Shown here: positions 1 through 11,800 of the stretch, piece by piece
Position numbering within the stretch: the first letter of the stretch is position 1
Layout of the letters: every line of letters begins with the position of its first letter
NCBI GenBank assembly: GCA_015680905.1
Contig: CM027383.1
Location: 96,805,501 to 96,869,500 of the forward strand
Reading direction: 5' to 3'
Length of the DNA stretch: 64,000 nt
DNA from: Coptis chinensis
Lineage: Eukaryota > Streptophyta > Magnoliopsida > Ranunculales > Ranunculaceae
Made by a program: the position numbers and the translations under genes
Notes under the pieces: generated by a model
What the model saw: the letters and a program-made list of their open reading frames with translations, nothing else
What the model was told of the DNA's origin: nothing
Database searches by the model: none

Positions 1-86
1 TGAGCCGTGTGCACCCCCTTACCCCCTTCTCCGCCAGCTTTGCTACATACACCTAGTGGTTGGAACTAGGACTTTCCTGGTTGGCA

Positions 87-183
87 TTTTGTTGGGCATT
101 GAAGAGTGCATCAAGATTTAGAAATGTAATGAGCCTTTATGGCCCATTAAGAAAAATGTAAGATTATGTTAAGTAAATAAATT
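87..183. repeat. Direct repeat X, copy 1 (second copy 782-880)
   Basis: About 95 bases containing GGGCATTGAAGAGTGCATCA recur nearly unchanged at 782-880. The two copies bracket repeat Y1 (219-783). No coding content is visible. It marks a local duplication of host sequence beside the Helitron array. Confidence 0.75.
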
Positions 184-218
184 ATAATAATACACTATAC
201 TATGTTTAGTGTGTGCTA

Positions 219-783
219 AACAATAGAAGTTTAAATAAATTATTTCATACTTAGACTTTCGGACTTTCAGAGGGAGATGTTGTATATCTTTTTCACCACA
301 TTGTATGTAGCCACAAATCTAGCGAGATTTTTTCCTCGAACGATATATGTTTTTGTTAGTATATATTATCCACAAATGTTTTTGTAGTAATATCATATTT
401 GATTTATTAATTTTTCTTCCCCACCAAAATCGCTCCTAACCTTTTATGCGGAGATCTATTGTATGAATAGACTATAAAGTAGACCCGTGCATACGCACCG
501 ACTCTTTTAAAAACTTGCTTAACAATCGTAACAAATAATGATTTTTGTTTTCATCGCTAATTCGTTTTAATTTTCTAACAAATTGTTTTAATTAAGTTTT
601 AAAAGCTCGTTTTTTAATTAGGGGAGAGATCCCGTTTTAATTTAAAAGTGTGATTATCGTTTTTAATAGGAGAATGATTCTCATCTTAATTAGAAATGCT
701 AGATTTTTCTTTTTCAATAGGAGAAAATTTTCTATTATAATAAGAAAATTATTTCCATTTAAATTAGAAGTGCTAGAAAATTA
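219..783. repeat. Direct repeat Y1: host flank plus an inverted Helitron-like fragment
   Basis: This roughly 560-base block recurs in the same orientation at 7779-8337. Its first 250 bases are unrelated to the Helitron array. The rest, from about 475, is the reverse complement of the array elements: the hairpin GTGCATACGCAC is at 490-501, followed by A/T-rich sequence matching the array repeats on the minus strand. The copy stops at repeat X copy 2. Together Y1 and Y2 bracket the whole forward array. Confidence 0.7.
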
Positions 784-902
784 TTTTGTTGGGCATTGAA
801 GAGTGCATCAAGATTTAGAAATGTAATGAGCATTTATGGCCCATTAAGAAAAATGTAATATTATTTTGAGTAAATAAATCTATATCTATATCTATATGTA
901 TA

Positions 903-1218
903 TCTTAATATTAAAGCTCCCACAAGAGGTATTTTTCGAGCTCTATTAAAATTCCACATCATCTCCTATTAAAACGAGAATTTATCTCATATTTGAAAAA
1001 TGGGAATTCCTAATTAAAATGGGAATCCTTCTCCTATTAAAACAAAATATCTTTTCCAATTGAAAAAACGGATTTTTAAGACTTAATTAAAACTTAATTT
1101 AAAACAATTTATTAAAAAATTAAAACGGGTTATCTACTAAAATGGTAGTCAACCAGTTATAAAAAAAATATAAATGTTTTCAAAAGAGCCGGTGCGTATG
1201 CACAGGCCTACAAGCTAG
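903..1218 (+). mobile_element. Non-autonomous Helitron-like element H1
   Basis: The 5' end is TCTTAATATTAAAGCTCCCA, preceded by an A. The 3' end has a GC-rich hairpin with GTGCGTATGCAC, then 12 bases, then CTAG followed by T. TC at the start, a hairpin followed by CTRR at the end and insertion between A and T are the hallmarks of Helitrons. There is no coding capacity. The left flank is a short TATATC microsatellite. H2 starts at the next base. Confidence 0.7.
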
Positions 1219-2018
1219 TCTTAATATTAAAGCTCCCACAAAGAGTATTTTTCGAGCTCTATTAAAATTCCACGTCATCTCCTATTAAAACAGGAATTTC
1301 TCTCCTATAAAAACTGTAATTTCTCTCCTATTTGAAAAACGGGTATCCTTTTTTACAAAGGGAATTCCTCTCCTATTATAACGGGAATTTCTCTCATATT
1401 AAAACAATTTCTAACACTTCGAATTAAAGCGGGAATCATTATCCTATTAAAACGAGAATTCATCCCCTATTGAAAAGGGAAAATCTAGCATATTTAATTA
1501 AAACGAAAAATATTCTCCTATTAAAACATGATCTCTCTCCCAATTGAAAAAAACAGGTTTTTTAAACTTAATTAAAACTTTATTTAATGATTTTTGGGTA
1601 AATGATTTTCGAGCTCTATTAAAATTCCACATCATCTCTTATTAAAATCGGAATTTCTCTCCTATTTGAAAAACGGAAATCTTTTTTTACAATGGGAATT
1701 CATCTCCTATTATAACGTGAATTATTATCTTATTAAAACAAATTATAACACTTCTAATTAAAGTAGTAATCATTCTCCTATTAAAATGAGAATTCATCTC
1801 TATTGAAAATGAAGGAAAAATCTATTAAAACGGGAATCATTCTCCTATTAAAATAGAATCTCTCTCCCAATTGAAAAAACGGGGTTTTAAAACTTAATTT
1901 AAAACAATTTGTTAGAAAATTAAAACGGGTTAGCGACTAAAATGGTAGTCTTAATTTTCTAAACAAAATCTAAATGTTTTCAAAATAGTCGGTGCGTATG
2001 CACGGGCCTACAAAGCAG
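1219..2018 (+). mobile_element. Non-autonomous Helitron-like element H2
   Basis: It starts directly at the CTAG end of H1 with the same TCTTAATATTAAAGC terminus. It ends with the same hairpin and a decayed AGCAG terminus. At 800 bases it is longer than its neighbours because an internal segment (GAGCTCTATTAAAATTCCAC near 1240 and again near 1611) is duplicated. Confidence 0.65.
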
Positions 2019-3292
2019 TCTTAATATTAAAGCTCCCATAAGGGGTATTTTTTGAGCTCTATTAAAATTCTACGTCATCTCCTATTAAAACGGAATTTTT
2101 TTATCCTATTTGAAAAACGATATATATATTTACAACAGAAGTTTATTTCCTATTATAACGGGAATTCCTGTCCTATTAAAATAAATTCTAACACTTCTAA
2201 TTAAAGCGATAATCATTCTCCTATTAAAATGAGAATTCCTCCCCTATTGAAAAGAGAAAATCTAGCATATCTAATTAAAACGGAAATTATTCTTCTATTA
2301 AAACATGATATCTCTCCCAACTAAAAAAACAGGTTTTTAAAATTTAATTAAAACTTTATTTAAAACAATTTATTATAAAATTAAAACGGGTTAGCGACTA
2401 AAACGGTAGTCTCAATTTTCTAAAAAAAATCTAAATGTTTTCAAAAAAGCCGGTGCGTATGCACTAGGGGTGGGCAATGGGCCGGGTCGGGCTAGCCCGG
2501 CCCTAAATATTTAAAAGCCCTTTAGATATTAAGGTCGAGTCGGCCCGGCCCTAAAGTCATCATAGGGTCGGGTCGGATCGGGTCGGGTCACAAATCTAAA
2601 TCTCAAGCCCTGACCCTACCCTAAGCCCTCTTTAAAGGCTTTAGGGCCGGGTTTTAGGGTCGAGCCTATATATTTTATTCGTTTTACAAATGCCATTTTT
2701 CAGACAAAGATTGTTTTTTTTGGTTTCTGTGTTACAAATGTCTGCTCTGTATTTCGCTTTAATGGTGTGGACGGAAACCTTTAGTTCTAGACTTGGTTTG
2801 GATGCGAATAAAAATATAATTTATAAGAAGTAAGTGGAAAAATAAATTGAGAATAATAAGTTTTAGACTTTGATTTGATAATCAAAGGAATAAAGTCTTA
2901 TTTTTTTATTAGGCTAGTGCTCATTGTTTTTCATGGCTGCTAGATAGGTTGACAAGTTTTTGTTATATAAGACAAGTTATTGGAAGTACCCTTGGGTGTA
3001 AGTGATAAATTACAAAGGACAATGTTATTTTAATTTACAATATTTAACAAATAGTTGGACAATTATGGTACGTTTATTTATAGTGAAAATGTAAAACTAT
3101 AACTAGGACTTGGTTAGGGCTGAATTAAGGTCGGGCCTATGTTTCAAACCTTAGCCTCTAGCCCCGCCCTCTAAACTCGTGGAGGGCTTTAGTTGTGAGG
3201 GCTTTATAGGGGCTTTAGGGTCGGCCGGGTCGTATCGGTTAGGTCGTTAGGGCCAAATTCTCACCCCTAGTATGCACGGGCCTACAAGCTAG
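2019..3292 (+). mobile_element. Helitron-like element H3, interrupted by a hAT element
   Basis: The standard 5' terminus is at 2019 and the CTAG 3' terminus at 3292. The 3' hairpin is split by an 805-base hAT-like insertion (2465-3269) whose 8-base target duplication is GTATGCAC. Without the insertion and one target copy the element is about 460 bases. Confidence 0.7.
2465..3269. mobile_element. Non-autonomous hAT-like element nested in H3
   Basis: The ends are inverted: TAGGGGTGGGCAA on the left and TTCTCACCCCTA on the right. The 8-base direct repeats GTATGCAC flank it at 2457-2464 and 3270-3277. An 8-bp target duplication with a TAGGGGTG-type terminus is diagnostic of the hAT superfamily. 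The subterminal regions are rich in GGCCGGGTCGGG motifs. No transposase ORF is present, so it depends on an outside source. Confidence 0.85.
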
Positions 3293-6200
3293 TCTTAATA
3301 TTAAAGCTCCCACAAGGGTATTGTAACGCCCGTATTTAAAATAAGTAATTATTTATTAATTAATTAATTAAATTATTTATTTAAAAGTCGCTAGATTGGA
3401 TTTGGGATATGTGGGCCTGATTTCAGGGCCCGAGTCTATATTGGGCTTGAGTTTCAAACCCAAGTATATAATCATATTGTTCTAGAGAATATGGTTTTTA
3501 GAGAATAAAATATAATTAAAATGGAGGCGGCTTGTTTGCTCGAAATAGTTGAAATAAATGACGATTCGGACGATGAGGGATTCGTCGAGTTGAGTTTTAA
3601 TACAGGTGAGTAGTTAGTTTTTCTACTTCACCGATATACAGAAACAGTTTTATTGTTCATTCTTCTTCGTCATGTCTCGTTATTAGTAAACTAGTTAAAT
3701 ATCGGTATATTGTTTTGAGTTATTATTTGAACTGTTGCAGCTTATTGGGTCGCTGGCTCGAAAAACGCCAATGGCGCGTCCGAGTCCAACAAAAAGAAAT
3801 CGCCAAGATTTCTATTTGAACCTTTATTATTATGTTATATTGTGTTTGGTGTGTGGTTGGTTTCGATTGGTGGTCGCGATTTGGAGGAAGCGGTACGCAC
3901 CTAAATCAGTTGATTGTTTTGGTGGGTGATGTGGGTTTAGAATCGGTTGTGAGGAGTCGCTTCAAGCTCGACGGTCGTCCAATGGCGCCGCCGGGTCCGC
4001 TTTTATTTTGAACTATGGTGGTTGTAGTGATGTTTAATTGGTTGGTTTGAGTTTGGGTATTGAGGTTGGAATGAGGGGTCCGAATGGGTGCCGGAAAGAG
4101 TTCAAGAAGCTCGAAGCTCCATTAATGGCGGCACCCCCAGACGTCCTCCAATAAATTAATTCTAACTGTTTTTTGTTGATTTTGTTGGTTGATTGATAAT
4201 GGGTTGAAGGGGGGTGTGTTTGAGTGGGTGAGGGCGGTCGAATAGGAGTTGTTGGAAGCTTCGAGAGGCGTTAATGGCGGTGGGAATTTATCTAGATCTA
4301 GTTTGGAGGTAGGAGATGGAGTTAATAAATCGAGTTGGGGCTTTAATTAAAGTTTAAGGGGGTTTTATGGGGATTAAAACCGGGGTTAAGGGGGAGGACG
4401 CAGTGGTGGCCGAATTCAATCCGTGGGTGGTAGTGGGGGTGAAGGAGAAGACAACTTGATGGTGTGGTCGGGCTTGGGCTTGGGCCAAAGCCAATGGGTT
4501 TTGTTTTGCTGGGCCTTAGTTGGTTTTGTTTGGGCCAAAAATCTATTTTAGTTTTGGGCCAGTTTTGATATTAGTTGTTGGGCCGGATCAGTGTAATTAA
4601 GTTTTGGACCAGTTTTAGTTTTAAGTTCTATGGGCCAGTTTCATTTGTTTTGTTTGGGCCCGGTTTTGTTTTAGTTTTCGGGCCAATTTCTAATATTGTT
4701 TGGGGCCAGTCTATAGGACTTAATAGAGATCCAAATGGGTCTTTCAACAGTTTAGACTTTTGGGTTATAAGGTTTGGGTTTGGGCTTGGCTAGTGGGTTC
4801 GAACCATGACCTTAACCATGAGCCCATGAGTCATGCACCTTTGACCTTAGCCATGAACCATGGCCATGACCATGAACCTGTTGAACATGGAAATGACAGT
4901 TTGACTTTGACTTTGACAATGACGTGTTGACTTTGACCGTTGACCGTTGACTGTTGACTTTTTCCAAACTATTATAGATTGAATTTTATGGACCAATCCG
5001 ACGATAGGATGTTGGTGACACTTGTATAAACTTGTTTGTCAGTATCTTATATAGATTTGACGTTGAGGTTGTGTATTTTTGACACGTGACGAGATAGAAA
5101 CTTTAGGAGATATAATATTCCTAAAACGCTATAAAAATGTTATGCGATATGTTTGAAGTAATTGTGACATTATATAACATCTTGGGATATATATATATTA
5201 AATGCAATAGTTTTGGAGAAATAAATGTATAAACACTCCATTATTTTATCTGTGAGATGCTAGTAGAGTATTTGTGGATATTTCCCACGGAATTGTGGCG
5301 TAGTGCAAAAATATATTGGCACGTGAAAGAATAAAAGTTGTTATGAGATGTATTGAGATAATTCTAAATATATTTGGCTTAGTGCAATATTTGACATGCA
5401 CGTGATATAGTGAAATGATTATGAGATATTTATGTATGACACCTGAATAAATTACGTAACGAAAATCCTATAACCTAGCTACCACAACTCAGAGGATTTG
5501 GCCCTTGTGATGGGCGTATGTGATATGATTGGCCCTTGTATAGGGTGTATATATAAGATGTTGATTGACCCATGTGTTGAGCAATCGTAGCCGAATGGTG
5601 GTTTAATTATTCCGTTCGCAAAATTAGAACGAGACACGCGATATTTTATGCCGAATAGTGGCAGTAGTTACATAATGACTTTCATGTGAGGGTTACCTGG
5701 TGTGCGGCATCCCGCTCAGGGTAGTTACGCACGGAGTGGTTCATTATGTAAGGGGAGGCATGTGGATGTATATGTTCGGCGTTGGGAAGCGATTGTGGTA
5801 GACATGGAAACTAGGTAAGACATAGATACGACGTGATTTTAGGGACACACAAAGAAAGCCTTAATTAATATAATCTTGGTAATATGTTGGTTAATGATAT
5901 ATCTTTAGACAGATGATTGTATATGGTTTTCCATAAGGGTGGGTCAAACTAATTACTTGTGCGCAGACGCGACCCCTCAGAATTGAGCATGAAAATGCGG
6001 TAAGTATAGAATATGTTTGGTCAGTTTATTAGTTTAGTTAGAACCTAAAACTACGTGGAGGAACTAAATGCCTTTGTATTATTGTCGGAAAAGCTAAAAA
6101 TTCAAATAAGAACTACCGCCGCCTTAATTATGGTACTTAAAGATGTTGTATTATTCGTTGGATGTTAAAAGGCTTCTGTGGAGGAACTAACTCGCCTTAT

Positions 6201-7056
6201 TTAGTGTGTAAATATATATATAAATATATATTATATTTTAGAGTCTTCACACCAGCATTTTTATAATGTCACCCGATTTGCATGTTTGCTTATCGGGTAT
6301 GTTCATTAAATGAACATAGTTGATAAGTCTTGATAGGTTTCATATTGAAGAAGGTTGGTTGCTGCTTGTGGTTTGCATTAGCGTCGCATTCAGGATATGT
6401 TTTGTTTTTCCTTAAGGTGTAATAGATTTTTAGTTGAGACAAATGTTGTTTTATATTTTCAGTTGTATTTAAATGAAGAGTTATTGAAAAGAGATTTGTA
6501 ACCTAATCTTATTTGTAAATTTTTGTAATGAAGATGACTTTGGTTTAAGTTTAAAATTTTTATTGGTTTTTAATTATCCGCATATTTAAACTGTTTATAG
6601 GTTTTTGGGAGTTGAGAGTGCGTCACACCTCGAAGATCGAGTCGGGAACAAATATTGTTTTTCCAAATTCTGTCGAAATTCGGGGTGTGACAGGTATGTT
6701 TCGAGCTATATTAAAATTCCACGTCATCTCCTATTAAAACGGAAATTTCTCTCCTATTAAAATGGAAAAACGGGAATCCTTTTTTACAACGGGAATTCAT
6801 AATTTATCTCATATTAAAACAAATTCTAACACTTATAATTAAAGAGGAAATCTAGCATATTTAATTAAAACGGAAACTATTCTCCTATTAAAACATGATC
6901 TCTATCCCACTTGAAAAAACCGGTTTTTCAAACTTCATTTAAAATAATTTGTTAAAAAATTAAAACGGGTTAGCGACTAAAACTGTAGTATCAATTTTCT
7001 ATTTTTTTTTAATGTTTTCAAAAAAGTCGGTGCGTATGCACGGACCTACAAGCTAG
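3293..7056 (+). mobile_element. Helitron-like element H4, interrupted by a solo LTR
   Basis: The 5' terminus at 3293 abuts the H3 CTAG end and the 3' hairpin and CTAG end at 7056. A 3371-base solo LTR sits 29 bases inside the 5' end. Removing it and one target copy leaves about 390 bases, close to H1, H3 and H5. Confidence 0.7.
3322..6692. mobile_element. Solo LTR of an LTR retrotransposon nested in H4
   Basis: The element begins TGTAACGCCCG and ends CGGGGTGTGACA. These form short inverted ends with TG...CA termini, and the 5-base direct repeats GGTAT flank it at 3317-3321 and 6693-6697. This is how an LTR looks after recombination between the two LTRs of a retrotransposon. No gag or pol reading frame and no second LTR are seen. 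TG-rich tracts and TTGACCGTTGACCGTTGACT repeats (about 4930-4960) lie inside. The lineage cannot be fixed from an LTR alone; a Ty3/gypsy origin is only a guess. Confidence 0.8.
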
Positions 7057-7471
7057 TCTTAATATTAAAGCTCCCACAAAGGGCATTTTTCGAGCTCTAT
7101 TAAAATTCCACATCATCTTCTATTAAAACAAAAATTTCTCTCCTATTTGAAAAAAGGGAATTTATCTTCTATTTATAACGAGAATTCTTCTCCTATTAAA
7201 ACAAATCCTAGCAATTTTAATTAAAGCGGAAATCCTTCTCCTATTAAAATGATAATTCCTTCCCTATTGAAAATTAAGCGAAAATCTAGTGTATCTAATT
7301 AAAATTGAAATATTTATCCTATTAAAATATAATCTCTCTCCCAATTGAAAAAATGGGTTTCTAAAACTTAATTTAAAACAATTTGTTATAAAATTAAAAC
7401 GGTAGTCCCAATTTTCTAAAAAAAATATAAATGTTTTCAAAAGAGCCGGTGCATATGCACGGGCCTACAAG
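7057..7471 (+). mobile_element. Helitron-like element H5
   Basis: It starts at the H4 CTAG end with TCTTAATATTAAAGC and reaches the 3' hairpin, but the sequence jumps from CCTACAAG straight to GGGTATTTTTCGAGC, the inside of another element. The last bases of H5 and the first of the next element are missing, consistent with a deletion between short repeats. Confidence 0.6.
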
Positions 7472-7535
7472 GGGTATTTTTCGAGCTCTATTAAAATTCC
7501 ACCTCATCTCCTATTAAAACATAAATCTCCCGAGA
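7472..7535 (+). mobile_element. 5' fragment of a sixth Helitron-like element (H6)
   Basis: About 60 bases match the internal start of the array elements (GAGCTCTATTAAAATTCCAC), with no hairpin or CTAG end. It marks the right edge of the forward array before unrelated sequence begins. Confidence 0.5.
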
Positions 7536-7778
7536 GTGGAGTTTGGTAAAAAAGAAGTTTGGTTGTTGGTCTTGTGACGTTGAATTTAGACATTGGAAGT
7601 AGAACTGAAATTAGGAGGGAACATCGTTTTAGGATTTTATGTTTGTTTCTTGCAAATCTGGTTTGAAGTTACATTTTCTGGATTCTGCAAGATGAATCCC
7701 TCCATGCAGAGTTGTCTTTTACTAGTGCGTTTGAAATGAATTAGTGTGATAATTTTAACATTCTCCCCTTTATTTGTA

Positions 7779-8397
7779 AACAATAGAAGTTTAAATAAAC
7801 TATTTTATCCTTAGACTTTCGGATCGAGGGAGATGATGTACGTATATCTTTTTCACCACATTGTATGTAGCCACAAATCTAGCGAGATTTTGTCCTCGAA
7901 CGATATATGTTTTTGTTAGTATATATTATCCACAAATGTTTTTGTAGTAATATCATATTTGATTTATTAATTTTTCTTTCCCACCAAAATCGCTCCTAAC
8001 CTTTTATGCGGGGATCTATTATATGAATAGACTAGAAAGTAGACCTGTGCATACGCACCGACTCTTTTTAAAACTTGCTCAACAATCGTAACAAATCATG
8101 ATTATTGTTTTCGTCATTAATCCATTTTAATTTTATAACAAATTGTTTTAATTAAGTTTTAAAAACTCATTTTTTAATTAGGGGAGGGATCCCGTTTTAA
8201 TTTAAAAGTGTGTTTCTCATTTTTAATAGGATAATGATTCTCATCTTAATTAGAAGTGCTATTTTTTTTCTTTCAATACCTGAGAAATTTCTATTATAAT
8301 AGAAAAATTATTCCCATTTAAATTAGAAGTACTAGAATTTACTTTTTTAATAAAAGATAAATTCCTGTTTTAATAGGAGTTGATGATGTGATAATAT
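7779..8397. repeat. Direct repeat Y2: host flank plus an inverted Helitron-like element
   Basis: Second copy of Y1. The first 250 bases are host sequence and the remainder is a minus-strand Helitron-like element whose 3' end (CTAG on the minus strand) lies near 8030. This copy runs about 60 bases further than Y1, into sequence complementary to the CCACATCATCTCCTATTAAA part of the array elements. 8398-8674 is AT-rich, has a short TAA microsatellite near 8519, and forms the upstream region of the next gene. Confidence 0.65.
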
Positions 8398-8674
8398 TAC
8401 CATAAAGATTAGTGTTGGAAGTTGATAACATAGATTTAAACATTTATATATACTTATTAATAGATTATTTGAAAGTAGTAATCTTAATCTTACTTTCCTC
8501 GTAACAATTTGTTTAATAATAATAATAATAAACAATCTGAAGATGGGCCGATCCCCAACTAAAAGCCCAATCCTCTGAAGGTCTATTTAATATAAATTCC
8601 AAATCTCGGTATATATTTATTAATTCTCTGGCATCGTTTTTAATATTGATTTTGAATATCGGTTTGTATAATAA

Positions 8675-8814
8675 ATGGAGGAGGAGAAGAAGAAAAAGAA
8701 GAACAAGAAAAAGAAAAACAAACAACCCCCACCCCACCCAGATTCTAAATCTACCAATGGAGATGCAACACTCTCTTCTGTCGATCACTCTGACGGAATG
8801 GTACATTTTTCATG

Positions 8815-8846
<32 letters not shown>

Positions 8847-11800
8847 TATACTAACTATTTTTCCCTTTTAATTGCCAGGCCAGCTTAGCTAATAGAATCA
8901 AACAATTAGAGAATGACAAGGAGTTTTCGGTCTTAGAAGAGGTAATCATGTTTTTTTTTTTTTTTTTTAATATTAACTGTGTTTATTTCAATTTCTTTAA
9001 GGTTTCAAATCATGTTGGATTTGACAGAATGTATTGAAGGAAACAATTGCTAAAATGACTATATATCAAATGGAAGTACAGGCTCAGGTATGGCTCATTG
9101 CCTCCACTGGAGGGACTTTATCTAGAAACATTAAATACCTTTTTTATATAGCATTGTGTAAGCTGTTTGTAATCCTAGGTTTAAAGGTGAGAAAAGACCA
9201 TGTTAAACCACTAAGGAATACAACAAAAACTTCCACTGACCTGAATATCAAAAAACTTAAATACCTCTTTATAATAGAGGACGTTGCGTACAAGCAACTA
9301 GGTGTAAAGAAATGACTCCCCCTCCTCCAAACCTAGGACCTCCTGATACAACCACGAGGGCCTTAACCAGATGAGCTACTGGAGACTTACAATACACACA
9401 GGCTTCGGTGGATATCATTTTAAAAGTTTGCTGGTGAGAATAGAACTTAATATGAGGTGATTCAAGGGCTTTGGCTGTCCTAGTAGGTGGTTCACCACAA
9501 AATCTCCAGAGAAGCTGCAAGTACCCTCAAATTTGTAGCTTCTAATTTGTTTGCATTTACGGTTTTCTTACCATCACTTTAAAAGTATACCGTGAAATTG
9601 TCAATGCCTCTGAAACGGGTATTGAAAACAAAGCTTGGCAGGTGAAGGTGTTGCAAGAATCCAGGGACAGTCTTCTACAAGAGAACCAACAGTTAATGGA
9701 GACCATATCGTATCTGCAATCACAGGTTCAACATCTTGAAGATAAATGCTCTTTATCTGCGCCCTCAACTACAAAAACTGTAAGTGTTCCTCTTTTCAAG
9801 TTTCCGTGGGTGCCATCACTGGTCATTTTATGTTATTCTACTGCTGTAGAGAAGACTCTTATTCTCTAGTCTCATCTTAGCTGTGTTCCTGCAAAATCTA
9901 TATTTGGTACCGTAGCATGTGATGGCTAGTTGGTGGCATTTGTCTGCTGGCCTCTGTAGAAGATTTCTTGTTCAAAGAGGAATTTTGACTAAATCTAATC
10001 TGATTGGTGACCTTTTCGGTTATTTCATCCAAATAAACTTTGTTTATAGAGTCTTTTGAGTTTGAGATGTCGTGGTGGATTCTCTGAGTAGGTCATCTGT
10101 TCTTACGTATGTGTACACCGTCTGGTTCTACTCTGTTTCCCGACTGTCATTTGATTGATTTATTTATTTATCTAGTTATTTTCTACTTTTATTTATTAAC
10201 TTTTTCAAGTTTTTTTTGGTGAAAAAGCTACAGGTAGGGGGGTCCCAGCCTGTATTACTTGTAGAAACCATTGCAATACTCCCAAATATAGTTCATGATG
10301 TGGCTGTGAGGGAGTGAGCCTGACAGCCTAACTAAAGGCTTTACAATACCAAGTGACTAGTGCCACCCTAGACCCTAATAGGTGATTAGAATTACAAGGA
10401 ATTACAACTGCTACATCAATACTAGCAACGACACAACAAGAGAAGAACACCTTCAAATGTTATCTTAAAGTTAGAATTGAAGTTGATAATATATTGGGGA
10501 ACGGAGGGGTGCTTAACTGATTAAAGGGGGGGGGGGGGTTGCCAATCAACAAGAAAAACAAAAGGAAAAGATGCCCTTGTGAGTATTAGGCTGCATTTGT
10601 TTTAACTTTTGCATTTAAAATCACTCTTGGAAATGTTCAAATATTTTTGTTATAATTCAGGAAAAGGATATGAGGATGCAACCGCTGTTTCTTAAAATTC
10701 AGGCACTCTTTTGGTTTTTAGGTAGCTAATGCTTACTTCTACACAAGCATTATGCGGTTGTAGAAGCTTGTCTGAACTGAGATGGCGCTAAAATGCTACT
10801 AGTGAAACAACTTTTGTTTCCAATCTAATTTCTTCTAAAATGGGAAGAGTCAAGAAGGAAGCTAGGAATTTATCATTGCATTGGAGGGGTTGACTATGGA
10901 AAGAAACATAATAATTACAGTATTTCTATCCACATATTCTGTTCTGGACATATATTGGTGCGTTACATGGTAATAGATTGTTGAAGGTGTTAAGGGACAA
11001 CTGGTCATACCTTGGGGGTTATGCCCAACGTCATTGAATGGCTTTCCACGTTTATTTGGGGAACGGAGGGGGTGCTTAACTGATTAGGGGAATTAGGAAA
11101 CATTGCTTCAATTGCCACTTTTACTTGTGTGTGTTGGGGGGGGGGGGGGGTGTTAAGGCAGATTATTTTGCCAATCAACAAGAAAAACAAAGGGAAAGAT
11201 GCCCCTGTGAGTATTAGGCTGCATTTGTTTTAACTTTTGCATTTAAAATCACACTTCAAATCTTTTTGTTATAATTCAGGAAAAGGATAAGGATGCAACT
11301 GCTCAGATCGAACCAGCAAGCATACTAGTGGAGAAGCTGATTACAGAAAATGCAGAGCTTGTTCAAAAGGTAAGACCACCTTGTGACGCAACCATTTGAA
11401 TAGCATACATAGTCTATCTGCATGTGTTGATTTTTAAATTCTTAAACTGATCTTTTGCTATCGATGGGTATGTGCTGTTTAGTTTAGGTGTTCCATTAGG
11501 AGACATAAGTAAATAACTGATATTAATATGTTATGGTCATCAATGCAAATGTACGAGTCAGTGATGCAACCAGTCGAATAATATACGTAGTCTATCTGCA
11601 ATTCTGCATATGTTGATTTTTGAATTCTTAGATGGTCTGATTTGCCATCGATGGGTACGTGCTGTTTAGTTTAGGTGTTCTATTAGGAGACATGAGTAGA
11701 TAACTGATATTAATATTTTATGGTCATCAATGCAAATATCTAAGTCAGTGGATTATCCATGTAAGCTAGTGAGACTTAATTCAACTATGCTCAGATTTTT

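Noticed and set aside
9303-9385. A functional tRNA gene
   Set aside because: Only the A- and B-box-like regions are recognisable; the acceptor stem does not pair, so it is a SINE head.
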